Of a DNA stretch of 64,000 nt, positions 7,234-15,731 are shown in pieces; within the stretch, counting starts at the first letter, position 1, and every line of letters starts with the position of its first letter. The position numbers were made by a program, and so were the translations under genes. The notes under the pieces are model-generated. The model did not search any database, was not told the DNA's origin, and saw nothing but the letters and a program-made list of their open reading frames with translations. This DNA is from Homoserinimonas sp044769865 (GTDB lineage: Bacteria; Actinomycetota; Actinomycetes; Actinomycetales; Microbacteriaceae): assembly GCF_044769865.1 (NCBI RefSeq), contig NZ_JBIZWA010000001.1:992001-1056000 (forward strand). The letters are read 5' to 3'.

Positions 7234-8052
7234 TCACGTCAGGTGGTCGAAGTCGCCGCGCACCCATGCCATGTGACGGTCGGCCGAATGGCGCACGATG
7301 GCACGGGCATCCGCTGGGATCACGTTGTCGAAGTTGCCGTAGACGCGCTCGTAGTCGAAGCGGTCGAGGTGGCGCGCGATGCGGTCGACGACGGCGGCGG
7401 AGAGCGGGATGCGGTTGGGGTAGCTGCGCATGAAGCTCACCGAGCTGCGGTCTGGGTTGGGGAAGAGCGTGTCGCCCGAGAGCAGCACGCCGCCCCCGCC
7501 CGCGCCGGCTGCCCAGTGCACGGCGGCGCTGCCGGGGAAGTGGCCGCCGGGCTGCGTGAGGGTCACGCCGGGGAGGATCTCGAGGTCATCCGCCCAGGTC
7601 TGGATCGCGGCATCCGCTCGCTGCACCCACTCGCGGTCGGCCTCCGCGACGTAGATCGGCACGCCGCCGAGCGCGCGGCTCCACTCGACCTGCACGCCGA
7701 ACATGTGCGGGTGGCTCGCGGCGATCGCCGTCACCTCGCCGAGTTCCCGCACCCGGGCGGCGATGTCGTCGTCGACGAAGCCGAGCGGGTCCCACAGCAG
7801 CATGCCCTCGGGCGTGCGCACGAGCTTCGAGGTCTGCCCGATGCCGACGGCCTCGCTCGTCGTGAGACCGAAGAGCCCCGGTTCGAACTCCCGGATGCTC
7901 GCCGTCACGCCGCCCGCGACGAGCTCGTCGAGCGTGGTCCACTGCTGCCCATCCTCGGGCACGTACTGGCGCTCGTCGGCGCAGATCGCGCACACATCCA
8001 CCCGCTCGGAATGCTCGACGGCGCAGGTGGCACAGATGACGAACTCGTCCAT
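7234..8052 (-). CDS. Metallo-beta-lactamase-fold hydrolase with N-terminal zinc ribbon
   Basis: 272-residue protein. The N terminus has two CxxC pairs (Cys7/Cys10 and Cys21/Cys24), suggesting a small zinc ribbon. The rest reads as a metallo-hydrolase fold: a His-x-His at 114-116 (SHPHMFG), a later metal-site region GGHFPGSAAVHW around His171, and LLSGDTLFPNPD, the usual position of the bridging Asp. The standard HxHxDH motif is shortened (HPHMFG), so the metal site is atypical. The substrate is unknown. A long palindrome (8096-8157) lies in its upstream region, shared with the divergent CopD-CtaG gene. Confidence 0.75.
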   Translation of the reverse strand: MDEFVICATCAVEHSERVDVCAICADERQYVPEDGQQWTTLDELVAGGVTASIREFEPGLFGLTTSEAVGIGQTSKLVRTPEGMLLWDPLGFVDDDIAARVRELGEVTAIAASHPHMFGVQVEWSRALGGVPIYVAEADREWVQRADAAIQTWADDLEILPGVTLTQPGGHFPGSAAVHWAAGAGGGGVLLSGDTLFPNPDRSSVSFMRSYPNRIPLSAAVVDRIARHLDRFDYERVYGNFDNVIPADARAIVRHSADRHMAWVRGDFDHLT

Positions 8053-8095
8053 GCGTCATTCCTACTGCGGAAAGGCGGCGCCAGCGCGCGAAACT

Positions 8096-8157
8096 CGGAG
8101 ATTTGGCGACACGCCGCGCCCCGAAGCATCCGTCGACGGCGTGTCGCCAAATCTCCG
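8096..8157. repeat. Long palindrome, family 2 (copy A)
   Basis: Perfect 21-bp arms at 8096-8116 and 8137-8157 around a 20-base loop. The inner core is GGCGACACGCCG on the left arm. Related elements lie at 43663-43722 and 63018-63097. It occupies the space between two divergent genes, so it is not a transcription terminator for either of them. Confidence 0.88.
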
Positions 8158-8229
8158 AAGTTGTGCGAGTCGTACGAGCCGGGATGCCCTGTGGGCAGCC
8201 GCGAAGCCGTCCTCGCCTAGGCTTGATGG

Positions 8230-10197
8230 GTGATCAGGCTTGTACGTGTCGCCGGCCCCGCCGTGCTGCTCGTCGTCGCCCTCATCGCGACCTTCGCCTC
8301 GCTCGCCTTCGGTGGTGGTGCGGATGCCCAGGCCCTGACCGACCCCGGCGAGGTCGTGCGCTACGGCCTCCCCGTCGCCAAGCTGCTCGTGAACCTCGGC
8401 GCCGCGACGGCGATCGGTGCCCTCGTGCTCGCAAGCTTCGCGCTCTCCCGCGACGAGCCGGCGTGGGGCGCCACGATCGACGTCGCCGCCGCCGGTGCCG
8501 CCGTGTGGACGGTGGCCGCGGCTGCCACGACCTTCCTCACCTTCCTCAGCATCTACCAGCAGCCCGTGTCGGCCGACCCCGAGTTCGGCCGCGTGCTCGG
8601 CCAGTTCGTCACCGAGACCGAGCTCGGCATCGCATGGCTCGTGACGACGCTGATCGCGGCCGCCGTCACGGCCCTCGCCTTCGCGGTGCGGCATCCGACC
8701 GCCGTCGCCGTCACGGCCGCGCTCGCCGGCGCCGGGCTCGTGCCCATGGCGACGCAGGGTCACGCGGCGGGCACCGCCGGGCACGCGACCGCCGTCAACG
8801 CCCTCGGCCTGCACCTTGTCTTCGCCGCCCTCTGGCTCGGCGGACTCCTCACGATGGTGCTGCTGCAGCGTGCTCTCAAGGGCGAGCGGCTCACGACCGT
8901 GCTCGAGCGCTACTCGACCATCGCGCTCCTGAGCTTCATCGTCGTCGCGATCTCCGGCTACGTCAGCGCGGCCCTGCGCGTCGGCGAGTTCGACGCCCTC
9001 ATGACGCCTTACGGCATCCTCGTGATCGTCAAGGTGCTCGCCCTGCTCGCGCTCGGGGTCTTCGGCGCCCTCTACCGGCGCTCCGTCATCCGGCGCATGG
9101 CCGCGTCGGACAACGCGCGCGGATGGTTCTGGTGGCTCGTGGTCGCGGAACTCGGCTTCATGGGCATCGCCTCGGGTGTGGCATCCGCCCTCGCCCGCAC
9201 GGCCACGCCGGTGCAGGAGGAGTTTCTCGACTCGACGCCTGCCCTCATCCTGACGGGGGAGCCCCTGCCGCCACCCGTCACGGCGATGAGCTTCCTCACG
9301 GAGTGGCGCCTCGACCCGCTGTGGACGCTCATCCCCGTCTTCCTCGCCTTCTTCTACCTCGCGGGCGTCTGGCGCCTGCACAAGCGCGGCGACCGTTGGC
9401 CCGTGCTACGCACCGTGAGCTGGCTCGCGGGCCTCGCGCTGCTGTTCTACGTGACCAACGGTGCCCTCAACGTCTATGAGCGCTACCTCTTCAGCATGCA
9501 CATGATGGGGCACATGCTGCTCGGCATGATGATCCCGGTGCTGCTCGTGCCCGGCGCGCCCGTCACGCTCGCCTCCCGCGCCATCCGCAAGCGGGGCGAC
9601 GGCAGCCGCGGCGTGCGCGAATGGATCCTCTGGGCCGTGCACTCCCGCTATGCCGCCGTGCTCGCGAACCCCATCGTGGCGGCCGTCATCTTCGTCGGCT
9701 CGCTCTGGCTCTTCTACTACTCACCGCTGTTCCGCTGGGCGGCCGAAGACCACCTCGGCCACCAGTGGATGATCGTGCACTTCCTCCTCAGCGGCTACCT
9801 CTTCGTCATGGCCCTCATCGGCGTCGACCCCGTGCCCTACAAGGCGCCCTACCCGCTGCGGCTCATCCTGCTGCTCGGCACGATGGCGTTCCACGCCTTC
9901 TTCGGGCTGAGCATCATGATGGGCGAGGGCCTGCTGCTGGCCGACTGGTACGGCGCCATGGGGTGGGGCACGGATGCGCTGGCTGACCAGCGGGTCGGCG
10001 GCGGCATCGCGTGGAGCGTCGGCGAGATCCCGACGATCATCCTCGCGATCACGGTCGCGATCTCCTGGTCGCGCAGTGACGCGAAGCTGACGAAGCGACT
10101 CGACCGCAGGGCCGACCGCGACGGCAACGCCGAACTGGATGCCTACAACGCGATGCTCGCGAAGGCGGCCGCGCGGGATGACGCGGCGGAGCGTTAG
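8230..10197 (+). CDS. CopD-CtaG fusion, copper handling and cytochrome oxidase assembly
   Basis: A 655-residue polytopic membrane protein. The first half (about residues 1-320) is a CopD-like copper-resistance domain with several helices. The second half (about 340-620) matches the CtaG_Cox family, whose members in Gram-positive bacteria help mature the copper centre of cytochrome c oxidase; the helix with SMHMMGHMLLGMM supplies His and Met suitable for copper. This fusion order is common in actinobacteria. It starts with GTG at 8230. Its TAG stop overlaps the TAA stop of the convergent gene by two bases. Confidence 0.87.
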   Translation: MIRLVRVAGPAVLLVVALIATFASLAFGGGADAQALTDPGEVVRYGLPVAKLLVNLGAATAIGALVLASFALSRDEPAWGATIDVAAAGAAVWTVAAAATTFLTFLSIYQQPVSADPEFGRVLGQFVTETELGIAWLVTTLIAAAVTALAFAVRHPTAVAVTAALAGAGLVPMATQGHAAGTAGHATAVNALGLHLVFAALWLGGLLTMVLLQRALKGERLTTVLERYSTIALLSFIVVAISGYVSAALRVGEFDALMTPYGILVIVKVLALLALGVFGALYRRSVIRRMAASDNARGWFWWLVVAELGFMGIASGVASALARTATPVQEEFLDSTPALILTGEPLPPPVTAMSFLTEWRLDPLWTLIPVFLAFFYLAGVWRLHKRGDRWPVLRTVSWLAGLALLFYVTNGALNVYERYLFSMHMMGHMLLGMMIPVLLVPGAPVTLASRAIRKRGDGSRGVREWILWAVHSRYAAVLANPIVAAVIFVGSLWLFYYSPLFRWAAEDHLGHQWMIVHFLLSGYLFVMALIGVDPVPYKAPYPLRLILLLGTMAFHAFFGLSIMMGEGLLLADWYGAMGWGTDALADQRVGGGIAWSVGEIPTIILAITVAISWSRSDAKLTKRLDRRADRDGNAELDAYNAMLAKAAARDDAAER

Positions 10198-11237
10198 CGG
10201 GGCGTGAGCGTCAGCCCGCCGTCGGCCGTGAAGGTCACGAGGTAGGAGACCGTGAACGGCACCTCCTCGCTGAACGAGGCGATGCTCCCATCGAAGAGTG
10301 ACATCACGTCGACGTCGAGGCGCGCGGCACCGTGGGCTGGCGGCACGATCCACGTGCCGATCTGCTCGCCCGGAACGATCTCCACGCGCGGATAGTCCGA
10401 CACCTCCCACTGCGGTGGGGCCACGACCCGGTTGGCGATCTGTTTGCCGAAGGGGCATCCGGTCGGCTGCAGCACCTCCTCCTCGGCGCAGCGGTCGAGG
10501 TAGGCGGCGAGTTCCTCCTCGACGGCGTCTTCGAAGGCATCACTCGCGGTCACGTTGAGCACGAAGCGGGCAACCCGGTCGGTTGCCGTGACGGGCAGCA
10601 CCGTCTCCTCCGCCTCCAGGTAGAGCGATTCGTGGCTGAAGGAGTAGGCCCCCGGCACGAGCACCTGCAGCGGGTTGATCTCACCCGCGCCCGAGGTCGC
10701 AACGACGGGAACGCCGTTAACCTCGAACTCGACCGTGTTGCGCGGCACCACCTCGACGGTCGTGAGCGGCGACTGGATGAACTCCCACGCGTTGAAGAGA
10801 CCGAGCCGCGCCCCCGTGTGCTGCACCGCGAACGTCGTCTGGCCGGGCAAGCCGTCGATGCGGTACGAGAAGGTGACGTGGTGCTCACCGTCGCCCCGGT
10901 TCTCATCGTCGACGAGTTCCACCTGCGAAAGGCGAGCGAGGGCATCCCGGCGCAGGAGAGCGTCGTCGGCCTCGTCATCGACGTCGACGCCCGGCATCGC
11001 GACGATCGACGCGACATCATGCCGGGAGAGGGACTGCAGGTAGGCCGAGACAAAGCCCGAGGCCGAGTACACGGTCGAGTTGAGGGTGATGATCGCGGCT
11101 GCGAAAGCCACGAGCAACAGGCCGAGGGCCACGCCCCACGTGACCGCGAAGCGCGCGCGCGGGCCGGGAACCCCGGGCATCCGCTCGCCTGACGGATGCT
11201 GCGGGCCCGTCGTCTCCTCCACGGCGCCCGTCGTCAT
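10194..11237 (-). CDS. Conserved membrane-anchored protein of unknown function
   Basis: 347 residues, not assigned to a family. After a Pro-rich cytoplasmic N terminus there is one membrane helix (about residues 32-54, WGVALGLLLVAFAAAIITL). The large remainder should lie outside the cell. It contains an FNAW-FIQSPLTTVEVV segment and a beta-rich part with phrases such as VEFEVNGVPV and VLPVTATDRV, suggesting tandem beta domains. Cys residues in DRCAEEEVLQPTGCPFG could form a disulfide. Start at 11237 rather than 11282, since the upstream extension has no membrane or signal character. Its stop overlaps the convergent CopD-CtaG stop. Confidence 0.7.
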   Translation of the reverse strand: MTTGAVEETTGPQHPSGERMPGVPGPRARFAVTWGVALGLLLVAFAAAIITLNSTVYSASGFVSAYLQSLSRHDVASIVAMPGVDVDDEADDALLRRDALARLSQVELVDDENRGDGEHHVTFSYRIDGLPGQTTFAVQHTGARLGLFNAWEFIQSPLTTVEVVPRNTVEFEVNGVPVVATSGAGEINPLQVLVPGAYSFSHESLYLEAEETVLPVTATDRVARFVLNVTASDAFEDAVEEELAAYLDRCAEEEVLQPTGCPFGKQIANRVVAPPQWEVSDYPRVEIVPGEQIGTWIVPPAHGAARLDVDVMSLFDGSIASFSEEVPFTVSYLVTFTADGGLTLTPR

Positions 11238-11341
11238 GCGCACAATCCTAGACGGCGCCCCTCGACCGTCAGCCCGGGCCACGGCGGGTAGATTGGACGG
11301 GCCGATCGGCCGGTCGGCACTCGGCCGTTGAGGAGGTGCGG

Positions 11342-12631
11342 ATGTCTGGGCTCACGCTCTCAGCAGAGCAGTCCGCCGTCTTCGACGCGATCGAGAACAC
11401 GCGCGACCACATCTTCGTGACCGGCCGTGCGGGCACGGGAAAGTCGACCCTGCTCAACCATCTCGCGTGGAACACCTCCAAGCAGGTCGTCATCTGCGCG
11501 CCGACCGGCGTGGCCGCGCTCAACGTGGGCGGGCAGACGATCCACTCGCTGTTCCGGCTGCCGATCGGGGTCATCGCCGACCACGACATCGAGCAGGGAA
11601 CCGAGCTGCGCAAGCTGCTCAACACGATCGACACGCTCGTGATCGACGAGGTCTCGATGGTCAACGCCGACCTCGTCGATGCGATCGACCGCAGCCTGCG
11701 CCAGGCCCGGCAGCGGCGCAATGAGCCATTCGGCGGCGTGCAGGTCGTCATGTTCGGCGACCCCTACCAGCTGGCCCCCGTGCCCGGTGACGCCGACGAG
11801 CGCGCCTACTTCGCCGACACCTACAAGTCGATGTGGTTCTTCGACGCGAAGGTGTGGGACGAGGCGGAGCTGCGCATCTTCGAACTGCAGGTCATCCACC
11901 GGCAGCACGAGGAGGAGTTCAAGTTCATGCTCAACGCGGTGCGCCACGGCATGGTCACCGCGGAGATCGCGCAGAAGCTCAACGAGATGGGTGCCCGCAC
12001 GCCGCCAGAGGATGACGCGATCACCCTCGCGACCCGCAACGACACCGTCAACCGCATCAACGCGACCTCCCTCGCCCGACTGCCCGGACGCGCCCTCACG
12101 GCGACGGCCGAGGTGAACGGTGACTTCGGCGGTCGGGCCTACCCGGCCGACGAGAACCTGCAGGTCAAGGTGGGGGCGCGCGTCATGTTCCTGCGCAATG
12201 ACCCCGACCAGCGCTGGGTCAACGGCACGGTCGGCACCGTGACGCGCATCGCCGACACCGTGCGCGTCGAGGTCGACGGGGAGGAGCACGAGGTGCTGCC
12301 CGCGGTGTGGGAGAAGATCAAGTACACCTACTCGCCCGCGACCAAGCAGTTGCGCCGCGACATCGTCGCCGAGTTCACGCAGTTTCCCCTGCGGCTCGCC
12401 TGGGCGGTCACGATCCACAAGTCCCAGGGCAAGACCTACGATCGCGCGATCGTCGACCTGGGGCAGCGATCCTTCGCCCCCGGGCAGACCTATGTGGCCC
12501 TCAGCCGCATCACGGCGCTCGACGGGCTCTACATGACGAGACCGCTGCGGCCATCCGACATCATCGTCGACGACAACGTGCGCCGCTTCATGTCGCGGGC
12601 GGCGATGACGCCCGGCATCGCGGCATCCTGA
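11342..12631 (+). CDS. Pif1/RecD2-like DNA helicase
   Basis: Superfamily 1B 5'-3' helicase of 429 residues. Walker A GRAGTGKS is at 28-35, Walker B IDEVSM at 101-106, and PTGVAALNVGG, FGDPYQLAPV and a C-terminal AVTIHKSQGKTYDRAIVDLG follow in the usual order. The last is the UvrD_C_2/Pif1 motif that closes the ATP site. ATG 11342 was chosen over GTG 11336 because GAGGAGG ends six bases before it. Family members unwind G-quadruplex and forked DNA, which would suit a GC-rich genome, but the specific role here is not shown. Confidence 0.88.
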   Translation: MSGLTLSAEQSAVFDAIENTRDHIFVTGRAGTGKSTLLNHLAWNTSKQVVICAPTGVAALNVGGQTIHSLFRLPIGVIADHDIEQGTELRKLLNTIDTLVIDEVSMVNADLVDAIDRSLRQARQRRNEPFGGVQVVMFGDPYQLAPVPGDADERAYFADTYKSMWFFDAKVWDEAELRIFELQVIHRQHEEEFKFMLNAVRHGMVTAEIAQKLNEMGARTPPEDDAITLATRNDTVNRINATSLARLPGRALTATAEVNGDFGGRAYPADENLQVKVGARVMFLRNDPDQRWVNGTVGTVTRIADTVRVEVDGEEHEVLPAVWEKIKYTYSPATKQLRRDIVAEFTQFPLRLAWAVTIHKSQGKTYDRAIVDLGQRSFAPGQTYVALSRITALDGLYMTRPLRPSDIIVDDNVRRFMSRAAMTPGIAAS

Positions 12632-12662
12632 GGCTGCGGGCCGCTCCCGTGGTCAGCGGCGT

Positions 12663-12722
12663 TGTGCGTGCTTGATGGCGTTGTGCGTCGTAGAGGGCGC
12701 ACAACGCCATCAAAGGCGCACA
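12663..12722. repeat. Long interrupted palindrome, family 3 (copy 2)
   Basis: A perfect 16-bp inverted repeat (12672-12687 with 12698-12713, loop of ten containing GTAGAG) inside an outer pair TGTGCG/CGCACA (12663-12668, 12717-12722). It has the same arrangement as 4914-4979, and the flank GGCCGGC follows in both. It lies between the convergent helicase and heme oxygenase genes. Confidence 0.82.
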
Positions 12723-12769
12723 TCGTCTGGCCGGCCGGGGATGGCGGGCCCGGGCGCGGGTCGAGCGGG

Positions 12770-13423
12770 TCAGGCGAGCGTCGCGGCGGCCTTCTGTGCG
12801 TCGAGGTCGTGGAAGAGCTGCGTGTTGAAGTCGTAGGCGACGAGCACCTCGTCGATGACCCGCTCGCGCTCCTCGGGGGTCCACTCGATCGCGTCGAGCG
12901 CGTCACGGTAGGCGTCCTTGAACTCGGTCACGGATGGGATGCCCTCGAAGCGGTAGAACGCGACGCCCTCGTCGCCGAGCCCGAAGTGCCGCTGCATGAG
13001 CTTGCCGATGTGCTGCCCGCCGGAGAGGTCACCGAGGTAGCGCGTGTAGTGGTGGGCGATGACGCCACCGTTCCAGTCGGCGACCTCGCGCATCCGCTCG
13101 CAGTAGGCGATCGTCGCGGGCACGGGGCTGATGCGCTCGCGCCATCCGTCGCCCATGAGGTGGTCGAGGTCGGCCTCGATCGCGGGCAGGCGCACGAGCT
13201 CGGGGGTAATGAGCGTGCCGACCATGGGGTCGCCGGCCATGCCCGCGGAGACCTGCTCGAGCACCTCGTAGATGTACCAGTGCTGCACGACGAGCTGCGT
13301 GTAGTCGTCGAGCGTGCCGGTGCCCTTCATGAGGTCGGTCATGAAGCCGGCGCCTTCGCTCTGTCCGTGGCTGGCCCACGTACGTTCACGAAGGGCCTGC
13401 GAGAAGGGGATCGATTCGGCCAC
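12770..13423 (-). CDS. hmuO: Heme oxygenase, HmuO type
   Basis: Cleaves heme to biliverdin, CO and Fe2+, releasing iron. The 217-residue protein has the proximal ligand His19 in TWASHGQSEG and the distal-helix signature GDLSGGQ at 131-137. The open frame extends far upstream, but I start at the GTG at 13423, which follows GGAG and aligns with the normal family N terminus (VAESIPFSQALRERT). A DtxR/IdeR-type iron box sits directly upstream (13435-13453), so the gene should be induced when iron is scarce. A DUF2470 gene, a domain linked to heme handling, lies next to it on the same strand. Confidence 0.93.
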   Translation of the reverse strand: MAESIPFSQALRERTWASHGQSEGAGFMTDLMKGTGTLDDYTQLVVQHWYIYEVLEQVSAGMAGDPMVGTLITPELVRLPAIEADLDHLMGDGWRERISPVPATIAYCERMREVADWNGGVIAHHYTRYLGDLSGGQHIGKLMQRHFGLGDEGVAFYRFEGIPSVTEFKDAYRDALDAIEWTPEERERVIDEVLVAYDFNTQLFHDLDAQKAAATLA

Positions 13424-13434
13424 GGAAACTCCAG

Positions 13435-13453
13435 TTAGGTAAGGATGCCCTAA
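13435..13453 (-). promoter_or_regulatory. DtxR/IdeR-type iron box upstream of hmuO
   Basis: TTAGGTAAGGATGCCCTAA matches the 19-bp consensus TTAGGTTAGGCTAACCTAA at 15 positions by my count, with both outer half-sites intact. It ends 11 bases before the GTG of the heme oxygenase gene, where a bound repressor would block transcription. Confidence 0.75.
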
Positions 13454-13520
13454 CCATAGCGGAGTGACCCGCGCCCACCGCAAGGGTGTTCCGGCTCTTG
13501 GACCGAACGGATGCCCGTGG

Positions 13521-13817
13521 CTAGTGGGGCCGCGGCTCCAGGCCCAGCTCGGCGCACGCGCGGTCGTAGATGACGACGATCTCGCGGCGAATCTCGGCGC
13601 GCTCGCTGATGGTGGTCGTCCATGGCACGCCGAGGGGATGCTCCTCGCCGCCCACGGTGTACGTCCAGCGGCCCTCGTGTTCGCTGAGATCGACCATGGT
13701 CGCGGACTCCGCGGCGCGGTCGCCGAAGGCTCGCGCGATGAGGAGGTTGTCGTCTCGGTGGTCATCGTTCATGTGATGCAGCACGGCGGCGACCACCTCG
13801 GGGGAGAAGCTTGGCAT
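13521..13817 (-). CDS. DUF2470 domain protein
   Basis: 98 residues covering a whole DUF2470 domain with its MNDDHRDDN motif (His20). This domain also forms the C-terminal part of HugZ-type heme-degrading and heme-binding proteins, so a stand-alone copy next to hmuO suggests a role in heme or iron metabolism. That is inference from family and context. The start at 13817 is set by homology of the N terminus (MPSFSPEVVAAVLHHMND). It lies about 100 bases upstream of hmuO on the same strand, but the iron box between them suggests hmuO also has a promoter of its own. Confidence 0.8.
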   Translation of the reverse strand: MPSFSPEVVAAVLHHMNDDHRDDNLLIARAFGDRAAESATMVDLSEHEGRWTYTVGGEEHPLGVPWTTTISERAEIRREIVVIYDRACAELGLEPRPH

Positions 13818-13859
13818 GAACGCTACGGTACTCGTTCGCCCTGAGTGCCAAGATGAGTT

Positions 13860-14378
13860 ATGCCCATCACCCCTGACACCAAAGACTGGACCTGGGTGCT
13901 CTCGCGCCCCTGCGCCGAATGCGGCTTCGACGCTACATCCTTCGCGGCCGCTGACGTGCCCACCATCATCCGCGACAACGCTCGGGCGTGGCCCGACCTG
14001 CTCGATCGACCCGATGTCACACAGCGACCGGATGACTCGACCTGGTCGCCGCTCGAATATGGCGCTCACGTGCGCGACATCTATCGGCTCTTCCACGAGC
14101 GCCTGCGACTCATGCTCGCCGAGCACGACCCGCAGTTCGCGGACTGGAGTTCGGATGATGCGGCGCTCGCCGGCCGCTACAGCGAACAGGATCCGAAGAC
14201 GGTCGCGCGGGAGATCGTTGAGGCCGGGGAGTCGATCGCCGACGCCTACGACGAACTCGCGGATGAGCAGTGGAGCCGCCCCGGGCGGCGCAGCAACGGG
14301 TCACTCTTCACGGTGGAGACCCTCGGCAAATACATGCTGCACGACGTGGTGCACCACGCACACGACGTGCGCCGCTAA
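13860..14378 (+). CDS. DinB-like four-helix protein
   Basis: 172-residue protein of the DinB/maleylpyruvate isomerase superfamily, a four-helix bundle that often binds a metal through three His. The candidates are His in EYGAHVRDIY and two in MLHDVVHHAHDV. Typical members are thiol- or metal-dependent transferases of unclear substrate. The gene stands alone, diverging from the DUF2470 gene, and is followed directly by repeat array R2. Confidence 0.7.
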   Translation: MPITPDTKDWTWVLSRPCAECGFDATSFAAADVPTIIRDNARAWPDLLDRPDVTQRPDDSTWSPLEYGAHVRDIYRLFHERLRLMLAEHDPQFADWSSDDAALAGRYSEQDPKTVAREIVEAGESIADAYDELADEQWSRPGRRSNGSLFTVETLGKYMLHDVVHHAHDVRR

Positions 14379-14380
14379 GT

Positions 14381-14454
14381 GCCTGCACAATTCAGGAGTC
14401 TTGGCATCCGAGGTCCTGAGTTGGGAAAGCCAAGTCCTGAGTTGGGAAGGCTCA
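14381..14454. repeat. 21-bp-period repeat array, copy R2
   Basis: One left-facing unit (14381-14400, containing CAATTCAGGAGT) and two right-facing units with TCCTGAGTTGGGAAAGCC, spaced exactly 21 bases apart (14415 and 14436). It fills the gap between the DinB-like gene and the convergent fliW gene and runs into the fliW stop codon. Confidence 0.85.
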
Positions 14455-14832
14455 GGCTCGGGCGAGTTCCGCGCGGAGCGGCCAGTTCTGGTTGTCGAGG
14501 ATGAACTGGGCACACGCGCCCGTGCGCGAGTTCACGACGATGGGTGCCATGAGGTTTGTCGTGGTGGTGCCGTCGGTGCCGGGGTTCGCGACGACGAGCA
14601 CGAGCGCATCATCCGGTGACAGCAGCCCGAGGCTCGCCACCTGCTGGTCGCTGAGTTCCGGCGTGTAGGCGGGCAGGTAGGCGCCAGCGTCGAGCACGTA
14701 GAGGCGCAGTGCGCTTTCCGCCGCGGGGCGGAGCGTGAACAGCCCGACGGCACCCTTCACCTCGTCGAGCACGAAGTCGACGTGCGGTGCGAAACCGGGG
14801 GGCGGGACGACGAAGGTGAGGGTGGCGGTCAT
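14452..14832 (-). CDS. fliW: Flagellar assembly factor FliW
   Basis: 126-residue beta-barrel protein. In Bacillus and Campylobacter FliW binds either flagellin or CsrA, freeing flagellin mRNA from repression when flagellin is low inside the cell. The family pattern is visible in GLFTLRPA, FVLDEVKGAVGLF and LMAPIVVNSRTG-AQFIL. Its start overlaps the flgL stop by four bases, so it is the last gene of flgN-flgK-flgL-fliW. With csrA at 41853 and flagellin at 18928, all three partners of the switch are encoded in this island. Confidence 0.92.
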   Translation of the reverse strand: MTATLTFVVPPPGFAPHVDFVLDEVKGAVGLFTLRPAAESALRLYVLDAGAYLPAYTPELSDQQVASLGLLSPDDALVLVVANPGTDGTTTTNLMAPIVVNSRTGACAQFILDNQNWPLRAELARA

Positions 14833-15728
14833 CGCAGGAAGTCCATCAGGGTCGGTTGGAGCACTCGGGCGGTCACCGCGAGCGCGGACTGGTAGGAGAC
14901 CTCCTGCATCTGGAGGTCGAGCACAGCCTTGGCGAGGTCGATGTCCTCGATGCCGGAGCGCTGCGTCTCGAGCGAGACGGACTGCAGCAGGTTTGTCTCT
15001 TCGGCGCGCATCATCTGGGCGTGCCGGGTTCCGATCGTGGCACGGTGCCCCTTCATGACTTCGAGTCTCGCATCGATCTCACCAAGCTTCGGCCCGATGT
15101 TGGTGCCGGCACGAAGGTCGGTGACGATGGAGTCGACGAGGGCGAAGACGGATGCGCCCGCGCTGCCGAAGATCGCGCCGCCATCGGCATCCACCCGCAC
15201 GGTCGTCTCCGAGTCGATACGTCGCTCGACTGTGCTGCCATCTGCGCCCGCGAAGGCGTAGGGGGTCGCCGTGTCGGCACCCTGGAAGGCGTGGCCAGCA
15301 TCCGAATTGCCGGCGAAGATGTTGCGGCCCAGGTAGGAGGTGTTCGCCTGGGCGAGGAGGTCGTCGCGGAGGCTCTCGAGCTCGACCGCGATGGCTTCCT
15401 TCGCGGTGGGCGACATGGCGCCGTCGTTGGCTCCCTGCACGGTGAGGTCGCGCACGCGGTCCATGAGCCCGGCGACGTTGGTGAGGGTCGAGTCGACCGT
15501 CGTGAGCCAGCCGAGGCCGTCGCTGATGTTGCGCTTGTACTGGTCGTTGGCCCGCTGTTCCGCGCGCACCTGGAGTGAATTGGCGGCGCCGATGGGGTCG
15601 TCGGATGGCGCGTTGATGCGCTTGAGGGAGGTGGCGCGGTCGCGCATCTCGGCGAGCCCACCCATGACACCTTGCAGGTTCTGCTGGGCGGAGCGCATGA
15701 GCGCCGTGCTTGTGACTCTTGTGATCAC
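14829..15728 (-). CDS. flgL: Flagellar hook-filament junction protein FlgL (HAP3)
   Basis: 299 residues with flagellin-like ends: N-terminal MITRVTSTALMRSAQQNLQ and the RINAPSDDP motif at about 38-46, and a C-terminal helix LAKAVLDLQMQEVSYQSALA. It joins hook to filament together with FlgK. The central part is short. Start at 15728, three bases after the flgK stop; the stop overlaps fliW. Confidence 0.94.
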   Translation of the reverse strand: MITRVTSTALMRSAQQNLQGVMGGLAEMRDRATSLKRINAPSDDPIGAANSLQVRAEQRANDQYKRNISDGLGWLTTVDSTLTNVAGLMDRVRDLTVQGANDGAMSPTAKEAIAVELESLRDDLLAQANTSYLGRNIFAGNSDAGHAFQGADTATPYAFAGADGSTVERRIDSETTVRVDADGGAIFGSAGASVFALVDSIVTDLRAGTNIGPKLGEIDARLEVMKGHRATIGTRHAQMMRAEETNLLQSVSLETQRSGIEDIDLAKAVLDLQMQEVSYQSALAVTARVLQPTLMDFLR

Positions 15729-15731
15729 GGT

